Assembly (NCBI GenBank): GCA_018894105.1
Contig: CM032118.1
Coordinates: 29,740,690 to 29,804,689, forward strand
Length of the DNA: 64,000 nt
Direction: 5' to 3'
Source of the DNA: Jacaranda mimosifolia
Lineage: Eukaryota > Streptophyta > Magnoliopsida > Lamiales > Bignoniaceae
Made by a program: the position numbers and the translations under genes. Below the pieces are notes generated by a model. That model saw nothing but the letters and a program-made list of their open reading frames with translations, made no database searches and was not told the origin of the DNA. Shown here one piece after another: positions 1-11,998 of the stretch (within the stretch, counting starts at the first letter, position 1; each line of letters opens with the position of its first letter).

Positions 1-1347
1 GTTTGTTAGTGATCCATATCTTTTAGTGATTTGCTTGCTGTAGACAATAGATGAATAAGTTGATGATATAATTTATTGATCTCTGTAGAAAGTCATTCTC
101 CTTTAATGAATAGATAAATAGGTCATTCTGCCATGATAATAATATTGTCTTGTGAAAGCTTGACATCTTAAGGTTTTCATACTAAAGTGAGATTGCACCA
201 TTAAAACAGTAGTTAGGAGCATTGTTCCCTTCAAGAATTGTTCATGTATTCTCTCCTTTGGGTCGAAAGAAATGTATTTTGCATAATAAACGTACTACGG
301 TACTCCATTCATGTAGCTTGAAATTTAATATTTGTATTTAGTTATGCCTAGATATTCGGTAGCTAGAACTATATCTTATTTATTATTTTCTCTGTAATAT
401 TTGGAATTTGAGCTTAAAATATATCGTATAGTGGGAAAATACTGGGACTTATGGAACATCTTATCTTCTTTGAACCATGGTTGAAGTGATTTTCAAAAGT
501 TTTCATCCTTAATAGAAAGATTTGTTGTTTTCTGTTCTGATTCTTTTCTTTCGAATGCCATACAACAGTGACATGGTAATGCTTTATAGGCCTGCCAATG
601 CCTCTTTGCCTTTTTAGCACATAATAACTTCATGACAAATGTGTCCTAAATTTCTTGAAATGTATTGCGGTGTATTTTCAGAACATTATTCCAATATAAT
701 CTAACTCTTGCAAATTCCAGAACATTAATGGAAATGTTGAGGTGCCAGTCCTTTATAGTAGTTATGTTGAACATTAAAGTGACATGGAAGTGACACTTTC
801 ATGTTTCTGAGGGTATATTTTTGAAAAAGAAATCTACTTACAACCCATTTCAAATAAGCATCTCCTGAGAGCTTTGCTCTTTCATAGCAGAAAGTCTCCT
901 ATCATGATGCCACATCCAAAGCTTCTAAAATTTGCAAAATAAATTGGTTTCTCAATAGCTGCTCAAATATTTCGTGCATGAAAAGTTTAGGGATGATTAG
1001 ACATAAAAGGGTAGTTCAGAGATGCATTGAAAGTTGTATGAGAAAACAACATATGCTTGACTTTTGCAGAAGAGTTACCGACTTGTTTCTAGTTTCTTCT
1101 CATAAAATTCTAGCCTCTTGGATTTTCACTTGAACTCTCCACATCTTTAGAAATTTTCATGTATTTTGTTGCTAAATATCTGATTATCCTATATCTCTTC
1201 ATGTTCTTTTTTTTTGGGGGAGGGGAGGAGGAGGGGGGTGTTAAAGATCTGTTTGGTGAAGATTTAATCTTTATATGCCTTTTGGGTATAAAAAGTATTT
1301 GTTTGGTAACAATTCAAAGAGTAACTAATTTTTTTATTGATTTTTAG
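1..1347. other. non-coding stretch, possibly intronic
   Basis: I find no convincing coding exon here. The stretch is AT-rich with a short G-rich tract near 1216-1240, and it ends in a good splice-acceptor context: a T-rich tract followed by TTTTTAG at 1341-1347. If the small downstream exon is real, this is the last intron or introns of a gene extending off the left edge. It could equally be plain intergenic DNA. Confidence 0.3.
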
Positions 1348-1389
1348 TTTAAGGCTGTTGATTTAGATTTGCGGGCACAAGCAGGATGA
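1348..1389 (+). CDS. possible terminal exon of a gene running in from the left edge
   Basis: After the acceptor-like TTTTTAG there is a 42-nt open stretch that reads FKAVDLDLRAQAG and stops at TGA (1387-1389). Downstream sequence looks like a 3' UTR: mixed composition to about 1500, then very AT-rich. I do not recognise the protein and cannot see the upstream exons. The support is the strong polypyrimidine-AG context, the clean stop and the higher GC than the flanks. A 42-nt open frame can easily occur by chance, so this is tentative. Confidence 0.28.
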   Translation, partial: FKAVDLDLRAQAG

Positions 1390-1749
1390 TCATCCTCAAA
1401 CAACAATCAATCATGAAGCAAGGACAACCCATCACCTCCTCATACTTAGTTGATGATCATATATGTAGTTCTTTTAAGTCACTTTGTTAGATATAATATG
1501 ACTCTAACTAGATATTGTTGATGTTAACAATATATTGTTGATTTTATTTCTAGCCCGACGAAGCAGTTTTTTCGATTAAATTTATTTTTGCATATTGTTC
1601 ACATATTTGAAGTTTATTTTATATTTTTTAATTTTAATTGAATACTGAACATGATTAACAATTAAAAAAGATATTCACAACCAAAAATAAAAATTACAAA
1701 ATATTAAATATTAGAAAATTTTGAGGTGGAGTGAAAAATAATTGAGCAA

Positions 1750-2050
1750 CTTTTCCGGAGGTTCTAAACCTTGCTAGTAAGCAAAAAAAAAATTAGATAA
1801 ATATTCGTGGCTGTTTAAAAATTGCCGCGAATTTAAGAATAGTTAAAATTTATAGAACTAGTGGTGGTTTCAAATTGCCACATAAGATTAAAAAATGTCG
1901 TTGTATCTTGTGCGGCGCTTGTTCCAGCTGCTTGCCAGAATTGTCGCGAAATGACTTGCTGACACTTGTGATAACGGCAGTTTATAAACCACCAAAACTT
2001 TCATTTTACAACGGTTGAAACCGCCACATAATGCCTTGTTTCATGTAGTG
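1750..2050. mobile_element. CACTA-like transposon end (right terminus)
   Basis: The segment ends in TTTCATGTAGTG (2039-2050), the inverted form of a plant CACTA terminus (CACTACATGAAA). Inward from it lie short inverted and repeated motifs around 'accgccac', 'ggcggttt-like' and 'aaactgcc', typical of the subterminal regions of such elements. No matching left CACTA end was found nearby, so it is probably truncated. The left limit given is approximate. Confidence 0.35.
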
Positions 2051-3380
2051 TGTGGCTACCCAATGCGAAGGCATGCATCTGCTATGGAGCAATCTGTTGT
2101 AAAGTCACTTGTTGTAGAGATGTGTACTATATGGGCACCCAAGACAAAAAGGAAAAAGGCCATCTTAAAAACTCACCTTGGCCATTAAAACAACTTTCTA
2201 AATCTTAAAAGTTGCCTAAGTCTTTCGGGGAGTATAAAAGTCTAAGTTAGTCGTTGAGGTCGAAGCTCCGGTAGCAATCCAAAAAGATCTCTATAGCACA
2301 ACACATTGTGAGAAATTCTAAGTCTTTCAGAGAGTGTAAAGCTCCACCAATAGTTCAAAGCAACCTCAGAGCCCAAAGCTCAACAAAATAATTTAAGATG
2401 TACGCAAGATGTGCTATTCTATGAAAAATCTCTAAAGCACTTGCAAGAGCTCAAAGCTTCGGCAGTGATCTAGAAGGATCCTCCAGTGTGCGAGGCATTA
2501 CAAAGAACAAACTTTTCTAAATTATTCGTGGGACACAATGCCCTATTGAAGGTCCTAAATAATTCTTGAATCATGAAACCTGATCGAAATTTTTTTCTAA
2601 GTTATCCAAAAAAAAAATAAATATTATCCTCCATAAGCAACTGCTACTCGAGCGGCTACATTCACTAGAAATGTAAAACACTGCAAGTGTGTAGCCAAAC
2701 TCAAGTGCCTCACAGACACCTTATGACGAAGCACCCATGGGCATTTGCATATAAACATTTGGTACCACCCAACAAAAAATTGAAAAAATCATGAAAGAAT
2801 AAATTAGTAGGATTTAACAAATTAATTAATTAAGGTTGAGTACGATTAAAATTAAAATTGAAATTATAACATACATTTAATAAGAAAATCAAGTTTTCAG
2901 ATTAAAAGTATAGGGCTTGGTGATATGGAAAAATCAGACTCTAAAAGCAAAAAAGTAAAAAATAAATAAAATGACCCAATTAACTAAACAAGTAAAAGGC
3001 CCGTGAGCCAATTAATAAAGTCCATCAAGATGAGTATCTAGATCCTAGGATTGAATCCCATCAATCACTTAAACACTATAAATATCAACTTCGAAGTCAA
3101 AAGAGGGACGAAAATAGTCACTAATTTTTTTTGAGCTATAACTCTATGCAAACGCATTCCAGAGCAAAAACCTTCTTAAACTTCACTTCTAAGTAGCATG
3201 ATTTTTGTATTTTTGAATTACAATAATAATCAATAATATCGTTTGTTATATTCTATTATGTCGTTTACTTATTAGGAATTTAGGATGGTGTATTGACATA
3301 AGAGTTATGACTTAGAAAATTCGGGTTCAATTGAAGCCCTTCGAAGTTCAAACTATTTGGACAATTTCTACTCAACATGT
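2051..3380. other. intergenic, unassigned repeat-like DNA
   Basis: No gene seen. Two related segments begin 'aagtctttcggggagtata' (about 2217) and 'aagtctttcagagagtgta' (about 2320), so part of this stretch is internally duplicated. The first includes a TATAAAAG-like word. It may be an old LTR or other repeat, but no ends or coding relics allow assignment. The stretch from 2770 on is AT-rich. Confidence 0.35.
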
Positions 3381-4747
3381 TAGCTAATTAATTTCTTATG
3401 GCATGCTAATATGTCATTTAAAGAATTTTTTTGTGGCATTTCAACACCCTTATATACATTTTTAGTGGCAAGTTAGTATGTTATTCAAAATTTTCTTTGG
3501 TTCTGTTCTTTTACATTTTCCAAAAATATTTTCAACCCCCCAAAAATTTTCAAAATGAAGGCACATTCTCCAAATTTTTTCCCCAAAATACTCAAATTTT
3601 ATCCCCAAAAAATCCCTTCCAATTCACCCAAAAAACCACACCTACCCCTTCATTTTCTCACTCTACCTATCACACCACTCATTCATTTTTCACTCTCCCA
3701 CTTCACTCATCCATATATATATATATATATATACACATATATGAAAATATTAAAATTTTACTAGTTAAAAACTTCTAAAACTTATGTTTACAAATTTAAT
3801 TAAACTAATTATTGAAAAAATAAATTAAATATAATTAAATATTATTTATGTTATTACTAAATAATTCATTTATTGAATAACAAATTAAATTAATTAAATT
3901 TACTTATTAACTAAATAATGTATTAGTTATATTTAATATTTAATGTATTAATGAAATATCACATTTATTCATTTAATAAACAACTTAAGATATCTTAATT
4001 TGATATAATAAATAAATTAATCTTCTTCATTAAATATTAATCTTCACATTAATTTAAAATTATAATAAAAGAATTTGATTATAGGGTGACATTTATTCAA
4101 TAATCTATTAAGTTTAATAAATTAATAATGATATGATTAAAGTAATTGTTGAGAGAATCAATTAAGTTTAAGTAAAATTATTTGATTATTACTAAGTAAT
4201 TTATTTACTAAATAATGTATTAATTAAATAATTTATTAAATTAATTTATTTAAATAACTTGTTATTTATATATTCATTATGTTTCATATTTTATGTATAA
4301 TTAAATATTACATTTATTTATTTAATAAATAATTTAAGATGATGTAATTTCATATAATATAATATTATTTATTTTTTTAATTTGATGAGTCGTTATTAAG
4401 TCTTATATATAAATTATTAAAAAGTTATTTAATTTAAATAAATACTAAGTTTTATTTAGACATAAATAGTAAGTAATAAATAGTTAAACAATTATATTTT
4501 AATTAATAAACAATAATTAATTTATAATTAATTATAGTAATTAAATTTTTTTATAAGTCAATATTAACAATTATGATATAACTATGATATAAGCTTTATA
4601 ATTAAGATATAATTATGATTTCATAAATAACTAATATTTGTTATTATATATTTTATTTCAAACAATATATCATTTAATAATGTTAAATTTATAAAAATAT
4701 AAATTTCAAAATAAATAATCAATTAAATTAATTATAATCATATTTCA

Positions 4748-7645
4748 TGTAACACCCCTAAAATTTGATATGTTAAAAAAATGACTTAATTGAATAAAAA
4801 TTAAAAGTTTTGTGGTCAAATTGCAAATAGGCAAGACTTAATTAGATCACACTTAGGAATTCTGGGGGTTTGCATGGAATTATTTTGGGTCAAATGGGTG
4901 AAACTAAGGTACTAACTAAGTCTATGGGCTAAACTGGAGTTTATCAACATTTTGGAGGACCTAATTGAAGGCTGTCCTAAAGACTTAGGGTCAATCCACA
5001 ATTAAAGGAAGTGCCATTTTATATATATGGGATTTTTCATTTTCCACCCCATTTCTTCTTCCTTTCTTCACCGTGACCACTTTCCTCCTCCACTGGTGAT
5101 TTCCTCCAGTAGCTACTACTCCAGAAAACAACCTATCCATTCACTTCCCCTTGACCTCAGCATTACGTTCATACCATATGTATACCTTTTTTGCTGGCGA
5201 ACTACTGGAAACATGAAGACTGAGACGAGCGACGGTGGAAGGTGACGGGCTTCACCGTTCCAGTGGCTTTTCACAGTGATCTAGGGTGGGTTTTGTAGCC
5301 CTTAGCTCAAGGAACAATCTAGTAACCTCTGCTTTTGGAATCGTCCACCGGCGGCAACAGAATTTGGAGAAAACAAGGACGGCGGAGGTGGTGGTGGTGC
5401 AGTGGCATTTTTCGGCCAATTAAGGGCCTTCTCGGTGGTGAAACTCAAAATTGATATGGGTGTTGGATTGCTAGAGTTGAAATACGTCTTTTGGTGGTGG
5501 TGTTGAGCTTTTTCGATGGCGGAGGCGGCATTGCGGCTGAGCTAGGATAGTTTATTTAGCTCGTCGAGACGATTGTGACTGTGCTTTTAGTTTGTGATTC
5601 CGGAGCTCCAATAATCTTATCTTGGGTAAAGGTTAAAGTTTGGGGATTAAAGATCTTATTCCATTTTGTTATTCTTAAGATGTTGTATTATGATATATAT
5701 ATATATTTATATGGAATATTATGCTTTGGACAGCAAGACATGTGACATTTATGTATGATTATATAGTTTAGTGGACCCATATATGTCATATTATATGCTA
5801 GCTTGGGTTAATTAAGTTTATTAAAGGATTTAAACTTTAATTTGAGGATGTCATGAATTTGTGACCTAAGTAACAATAATTGGGTTAATTAAAATGATTG
5901 GGTTGTTATTGTTGATTTGAGATAATGTTATGAGGATAATTATGTAATTAAGGACTAGATTACATCCCATTACTGGAACCAATGCAAACCCCATAACTAT
6001 TTTTGTAATAATCGGCTTAATTAACACGTTTTGTACCGATAGTACTGATTGAACCCTAATTATCATGTTGATTGATTAACTAGTGATTTTGGGACTATTA
6101 ATGGTAAGATTTTAATTATTAAGAATTATTATAGTTGAATGGGGATTTTGAATGTGAACCTACTCTTTTGGTTAGGTGACGAAGAAGTGGGTCCCGCTGA
6201 TCTGTAGATTGCTGATTGTGGATTTCATTTTATGGGAACATGGAGGTGAGGGGCTGCCAATTTGGCACTTTCTCATATCTATATATTATTATGATAAACT
6301 CCTGTGAGGGTTTCTGTTTCTATTCTATACTGCATCTTGATTTTTGAAATATGTGAATTGATTAAGATCTCTTGTTATCATGTACCCCTGTGAACGTTCT
6401 TATTTCTGTACTGATTGCCTCATGTTTATTGAAATCTGTGATTTGTTGAGATCTTGCTTGTTATTTGTTAACTGATATGTACACCCTTGTGCGGATTATC
6501 TCTTGATTGTGATTCTGAATCTTGTCTGTTCTGGCGCCCAGAACCCTTGCTTGTTATCTGTTCGTTCTGTTATCAGCCTATCTATTATCTGATCATCCTG
6601 TTATGGTTAGATGACTGTTTTGTTACCTGTTACCGTTTTAATTGTTATATGGGAAAATGGATGTTAATCCCTACTAAATGCATGGGATAAGCTGTAAGCG
6701 CTGAATTCTTGAATAAGTAACGGGACGTTAATCATTGCTATGTGCATGGGATAAGCCATAAGCCCTAACTCTTGGTAAATAAAGGGACGTTAATTCCTGC
6801 TGTGTACATGGGATAAGTCGTAAGCCCTAAACTCTTGGTTGAATAATGGGATGTTAATCCATGCTGTGTGCATGGGATAAGCCGTAAGCCTTAAACTCTT
6901 GGTTGAATAATGGGATGTTAATCCCTACTGTGTGCATGGGATAAGCTGTAAGCCCGAAACTTGTGATATAAGGAAAATCTGATAAGTGTGTTATGCTTTA
7001 ATTCGTATTCTGACTACATTCTAATTGTTTGAATTCCGCTCATGGAGCAATAAGGATGTCATAGTTTCTTGATCTAGATCGGGCTGTTGTCTAGGCCGGA
7101 CGAGCCATCAACATTTCCTCTCGAATTGATTCGGTTAAGACAAATCATTCCTCCCGAATTGATCTGATTGAGACAATCCCGAGTCGTTCAAGCCGATAGC
7201 CACAGCTCCTGAGCTAATACCTACTGATAATCTTGGAATTTGATAATGCTTGTTTTGCCTGACTATATTCTGATTGCCCGTAATCTAATCAGTTTTGCTT
7301 GATTGTATCCTGACTGTAATCACTTGTTATGCTCTTGTTTCGATTGTTTAATGTTAATTTGTTGAGTTGATTCTTCCTCAATAGATCTCTATTGCTTACT
7401 ATTACGATTATCCCCCCCTCCTCCCCCCCGTATTTCATTGATTTTCTCATACAGGAATGGGTGATGAAGATGAACTTCCAGCTTGGATTGAAGTATATAT
7501 GTTTTGTAATAGATTAGGTGTTTATATCTGTGTATGGGATTACTCTTATGTTAAGTTTTAAATTTAGAGATATTGTGAGATGTCTGATTTGAACTTAAGG
7601 TTTGTAGTATGTATGAAACGAAGTATGATGGGATCTATCGTGGCA
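4748..7645 (+). mobile_element. LTR-like block starting TGTAACACCCC (possible solo LTR)
   Basis: The block opens with TGTAACACCCCTAAAATTTG, a start typical of long plant Ty3/gypsy LTRs. It then shifts from very AT-rich DNA to mixed composition, with a TATATATG-like site near 5020 and a pyrimidine-rich stretch after it. The right limit is my guess at the last CA (7644-7645). The flanking five bases (tttca and tgtaa) do not match, so it may be truncated or not an LTR at all. No internal retroelement genes are present. A 64-bp tandem array lies inside at 6659-6975. Confidence 0.38.
6659..6975 (+). repeat. five-unit 62-64-bp tandem repeat
   Basis: Units begin at 6659, 6723, 6785, 6849 and 6913 (spacings 64, 62, 64, 64), each starting 'ggatgttaatcc' or 'ggacgttaat'. 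They share 'gcatgggataagc', 'gtaagccctaaactcttgg' and similar words. The last unit decays after about 60 bp. A separate shorter duplication around 'cgaattgat' follows at about 7117-7175. Confidence 0.9.
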
Positions 7646-8195
7646 TGTAAATTATAAAAAAGTATAAAAAATTAAATAACTCATTTTCAAATCATTTTTC
7701 ATATTTCCCCCAAACAATAAGAAACACTTGGCATATTCTGCAAATTTTCTTCCAAAAACCCGTTCCCCCAAAAAATTTTCTAGAAAATGACCAAAACATA
7801 GAAGAACAGTCCCTTTTGTAACATTTTAATATGAGACTTATTGTACTTTTTATGGCGTGTTACTTTGTCATTTAAAGAAATTTTTGATGGCGTTTTAACA
7901 TGCCAATATATACATTTTTAGTGTTTTAGTAACATGTCATCTAAAAATATCTTTAGTGACATTTTGATAATGTTATTTAATGTATTTTTGGGATACTTTA
8001 ATGTATCATTTGATATATTTTTCTGTTGCATTTTATCAATGTCATAATCGAGATAAATTAATGATATTTATACATTTAGCTACATTACTATAAGTGTCAC
8101 TTTTGAAAAATGCTATTAAATATAAATTTCTACTATAACACTATTTAAGTAGCACTTTTTAATGCCACTAAATGCTATTTTTTTGGTAGTATTTA

Positions 8196-8519
8196 AAGAA
8201 AATGACATCACATAGCTCTATTTGTTTACAATCCCCGAAAGTAAATAAGCATTTGAAACTAGTCAACATATTCCAAAAGTCCAATTCAGAAATAATAATA
8301 AATTTTCTGGAAAATGATAACTTGCTCAATTGAAGTCCACTACGAAATAATTTGGGCTTCATCCCATAATTTTTGTTGGATCAGCAGATACTAAAACAAA
8401 AATAAATTATGAGGCACACATTCTGCTTAACTTTGAAAGATGATACTCGAAACCAACAATTTGAAGCACCATTAATTCACAAACCCAATACATATATTGG
8501 AGGAAAAATCAAATGCTTT
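8196..8519. other. spacer between two CACTA right ends
   Basis: Low-complexity AT-rich DNA with no recognisable gene or repeat boundary. It separates the two related CACTA terminal blocks and may be the flank of the first or an internal part of the second. Confidence 0.4.
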
Positions 8520-8931
8520 TTTTATGGCATGTTACTTTGTCATTTAATGAATTTTTTGTGGCATTTTAATATGTCATCTATTATATTTTCCATGACATTT
8601 TAGCATGTCATCAAAAGAAGTTTTTTGTGGCATTTTAGTATGTTACTACATCCATCTTTTGTGGCATATTACTATGTTGCTTTAACAAGAAAAATGTGAC
8701 ATTTTTAGATGTCATTCAATTCACTTTTTGTGATATTTTAAAATGTCATTAAATGTATTTCTTGTTACATTTTTTCAATGCCACAATATGATTAAAATAG
8801 TGGTATTTACACCTTTAACTACACCTCTATAAATGGCATTTTTAAAAAATGCCATTAAATATAGAATTGTCACTATAACATTATTTAAGTGGCACTTTTT
8901 AGTGCCACTAAAGGCCATTTTTCTTGTAGTG
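8520..8931. mobile_element. CACTA-type right end with subterminal repeat array
   Basis: The segment ends in TTTTTCTTGTAGTG at 8931, the inverse of the classic plant CACTA terminus CACTACAAGAAAAA. Upstream are about eight degenerate copies of a unit around 'tgtggcattttagtatgtca' with A/T spacers. The last 110 bp closely resemble the last 110 bp of the block ending at 8195 ('actataacattatttaagtg' here), so these are two related right ends in the same orientation. The next three bases (tac) would be the target duplication, but no matching left end was located. Confidence 0.62.
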
Positions 8932-9404
8932 TACATATGGTTAATGAAAAATGTTGTGAGCTTTTTAGAATTTCAATGTCTATCTTTTCAAAGATCACAT
9001 ATGAATTTTTATTTTTTTATCAAATTGATTATCAGATAATGTTATGTAAAATTGATTGATTTTGAAGTGTCCAGAAGTATAATTACATTTTTCACATACT
9101 TACAATTAACAAAACAATCTAAATAAAACATGTCTTATTTGGAGCATGGACAACTTTTTTTTGGTGGGTTAAGGGTTGAAAAAGCTAGTTACAAGTTGAT
9201 ACAGAAGTGGGATTGGGAACTTGAACTCTGTATGATCAACCTGGGGACTATCAGTCTCATCACATCACAATCCCTATTTCTCAATATTAGCTGAAGGGCG
9301 TCTTCCTCTTATTTTCCCTCTAGTGTTTTTATTTTTTTATTATTACTATTATTTTCCCCTCTTTGACTCTTTCTTTCTTTTGTCTCCTCTTAGACCACTT
9401 TTTG
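8932..9404. other. intergenic, nothing recognised
   Basis: AT-rich with T-runs. No gene, terminal repeat or coding relic is apparent before the hAT-type element that follows. Confidence 0.5.
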
Positions 9405-9412
9405 GTCACGGC

Positions 9413-10239
9413 TAGGGGTGTAAATGGATATTAAACGGATCGGATACACTGTTTTCATATTCGTATCCGTTTAACTTTTCGAATATTCTGATACGGATAC
9501 GGATTTGACGAATATTTAAAAATGATATCCAAATTCGTATCCATCGGATATTGGTCGGATACGAATATATCCGTATTCGATTATAATTATTCAGATGCAT
9601 TCATATTTTATTAAAGTTATCTGTATTTGAATTATTATTTTATATTCATATTCGATGATAATTATTTAGATATCTATTTACGAATATTCAAATATATGAA
9701 TTTATGAACCTATAACAAATACATATTTTAATTAATAGAATGAACTATATAATTTCATTAAAACGAAAGCAATCAAACAAATAACATAATTTTTAATTAA
9801 TAATTGACTTTATAATTAATTATTAGTACTTATTAATTATAATACTGGCATTTGAGTATATTAATTATAAAGTCAACGAACAATAATTATGTTAATTAAC
9901 TTAATTATTCACTTTTTTCTCTATATTACAATAAAGTTTTAAATTTATTCTTTATTCTTTATTCTTCTCAATTCTTCAATTATAATTTATATATATACAT
10001 ATATGTATTATGAGATTTTAACTGAAAAATATAAATAATATATTATTTAATAAATATACATTCGGATCGGATATTAAACGGATCGGATACGCATTTACCA
10101 TATCCTTATCCATTTATAATCGGATATCTACTAATCGGATACGAATAATATCCGCTTTAAACGGATACAGATAAATTTTGTATAAACGAATACGAATGCA
10201 AACGGTAAACAAATTTTCAAATATCCATTTACAGCCCTA
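9413..10239. mobile_element. non-autonomous hAT-type element with 8-bp target duplication
   Basis: An exact direct repeat GTCACGGC flanks the element at 9405-9412 and 10240-10247. The left end is TAGGGGTGTAAATGGATATT; the inverted right end is TAGGGCTGTAAATGGATATT, one mismatch in 20. Inward, 'cggatcggatac' words recur at both ends (about 9436 and 10080). An internal fold-back pairs 'ttgactttataattaat' (about 9803) with its complement near 9871. The 8-bp duplication and TAGGG start fit the hAT superfamily. It is 827 bp long and no transposase is visible, so it is non-autonomous. Confidence 0.85.
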
Positions 10240-10452
10240 GTCACGGCTTTCAACGCCTATTCTACTTTTGTATCACAATGTCTTCTTACTTGTAAATTTA
10301 TTGTTTTATATATACCAGTTATTTTCTCAAGGAGCATGTTTTCTCCGCCGAACAACACAACATGTACAGTCAATGGGCTTTAATAGAAGTGGATTGAACT
10401 CAGCCCAAGTGAAACAGGTTTTAACCTTCATGTGTAACAGTGTGCTAAACAT

Positions 10453-10660
10453 GTGTATTGGAGGTCTCGAAAGCACACTAGTATTACTAACTCTATCACA
10501 GAGACTGAGTTCATTGCTGTACCATTGGCTAGTGAAGAAACGAATTAGGTAAGAGGTTTATGATTTCAAATATGTTATTTTGAAAAATCCATTTATCCAA
10601 TTTTTATTCATCTTGACGAAATCGATACACAATCTAATAAAGCTTAGATCTATTATTACA
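10453..10660 (+). pseudogene. Ty1/copia RNase H relic
   Basis: One frame reads VYWRSRKHTSITNSITETEF and continues IAVPLASEETN, a stop, then VRG. This follows the copia RNase H pattern in which W-(K/R)-S-x-K-(Q/H)-T is followed by S/T-x-(E)-x-E-(F/Y)-(I/V)-A and then an acidic helix ending E-x-x-W-(L/V)-R. A stop stands where the tryptophan is expected. A weaker continuation (IHLDEIDTQSNKA) resembles the catalytic-Asp strand. There are no LTRs or other domains nearby. The match is from pattern knowledge only. Confidence 0.42.
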
Positions 10661-10739
10661 ATTGCAAATCCAACCTACAAGGTGAAAAATTAGTAATGCA
10701 AGATTTAATTTGATAATTAGTATTTTAAATATTAGTTAT

Positions 10740-11880
10740 ATTAAATCTTGTATTTCGAGTAAGAAAAAGGGTTTAGGGGCATATCAAAGGGATGTTATTG
10801 AAGCCCATACAACCATATTAGTCACATATAACAAAATCCAACGGAAAAATAGAGACTCTATAGCTAGGTTCAATGGGAAAAAAATTCAAAGATGACGCAT
10901 GAGTTCGCATATGTCCTGGGATACATGGCTCAACAAAAAATTAAACTTTTCAAATGGATATACCAATCAAGTCACATGCAATAAATTAAAAAAAATAATT
11001 ACAATATGTATCTATCTCATTGGTTTCTGATGGTTGATCATGCATATTACAATTTGATTATAAAAGGATTTAAGTATTATATATGTTCCTTACTTCATAT
11101 TGTTCATTAAGAATAAAATTGCACTTCCACTGAAGTAGGATTTGGATGAATCAGTTTACAACTGCACGAGAGTACTGTGGAGCAAGATTGAGTGAATCAA
11201 ATAAACTTCCCATGAACCCTGCATTGAGTAGTAGTATGTGAAATTGTCATACTTTTTTGATGTGCTTAATTTACTTGGTAATAAAAATAAATGAACCGAC
11301 TATACCAGCCTATCACTGGGAAGGTCGCACCATGCAATGGGCCCATTCGGTGGAGACTAGTAGTATCAATTACTTCATATCGATCACCAAGCAAAATGTA
11401 ATTGATAACAACAGTCATTCTCTCAAATTTGTATAAAAAAAAAAAAAAAACCTCTATTACATATTTGTTTTGTTAAAATTTAAAATTTTTACTCATTTAT
11501 TTTCATATTTTATAAATAATACACATAATGCCTCCAAAAATAAAAATGAAGTCGAAGGAGGTCTTTTTCGTATTGAGAGTTTAAATTTGAAAAAAGGAAT
11601 CCATTCAATGCTTGCACAAACAAATAACCGCATTGGTGTAAAAGTAGACAACAGAAAGGGGGGGAAAAAAAAAGAAGTTGCAAACAAAAGATAAGCAGAG
11701 GCAGATGTGTGCTACGGTCAAATTCCTATCCCTAACCATATATATAATAATAATACTCATATCTTCATCCTTTACGAAATTCAATAGTCTCTGAAGCAGA
11801 GTAGAGTAGGTAAAATAATTACAGAGATAAAAGTCAGGACCAACCAATCTGTCTACTGACATTACGTAAACTAATACTAC
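10740..11880. other. intergenic between copia relic and glucanase gene
   Basis: AT-rich DNA with a poly-A tract at about 11434-11451. The short open frames here are low-complexity and show no family features. The part nearest 11,999 may include the 3' UTR and polyadenylation region of the minus-strand glucanase gene. Confidence 0.5.
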
Positions 11881-11998
11881 TATGGTACATAGTATTATTT
11901 TTCTTTCGTACTACATAAATAAAATTCATGACACAGTCCCAAGTCCAACTGCTACAACAAATATGTCACCCACCAAATCCTTGCAGAAAATGTCCAAA

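Larger units (their letters stand above)
3499..7813. mobile_element. 4.3-kb TIR element nested in CACTA repeats (PIF/Harbinger-like?)
   Basis: The left end reads GGTTCTGTTCTTTTACATTT and the reverse complement of the right end reads GGGACTGTTCTTCTATGTTT. The shared core CTGTTCTT lies in matching positions. Both flanks show TTT at the junction (3496-3498 and 7814-7816), and removing the block restores one continuous CACTA subterminal repeat. The 3-bp duplication and the GG-N-N-CTGTT start suggest a PIF/Harbinger-like or related DNA transposon. No transposase is recognisable. The interior is an AT-rich tract (about 3.7-4.7 kb) plus an LTR-like block. Confidence 0.5.
3380..8195. mobile_element. 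CACTA-type remnant with subterminal repeats, split by a 4.3-kb insertion
   Basis: Two blocks, 3380-3498 and 7814-8195, carry the same degenerate unit: 'tgtggcattttaatatgtca' followed by an A/T spacer. Joined across the 3499-7813 insertion, the repeat pattern continues without a break. The right limit reads 'tttttttggtagt' near 8195, a degraded CACTA terminus (inverse ACTACCAAAAAAA). Dense short repeats next to a CACTA end are the hallmark of En/Spm-type elements. No transposase is visible and the left terminus was not found. The repeat pattern is seen directly; the family is inferred from the related, cleaner end at 8931. Confidence 0.5.

Noticed and set aside
3431..3778. 115-codon open frame
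   Set aside because: It straddles the boundary between CACTA repeats and the inserted TIR element, with low-complexity C/A-rich and TA-repeat sequence.
10268..10552. 94-codon open frame as a novel gene
   Set aside because: The recognisable copia RNase H signal lies in a different frame of the same DNA, so this frame is a shadow of a decayed element.
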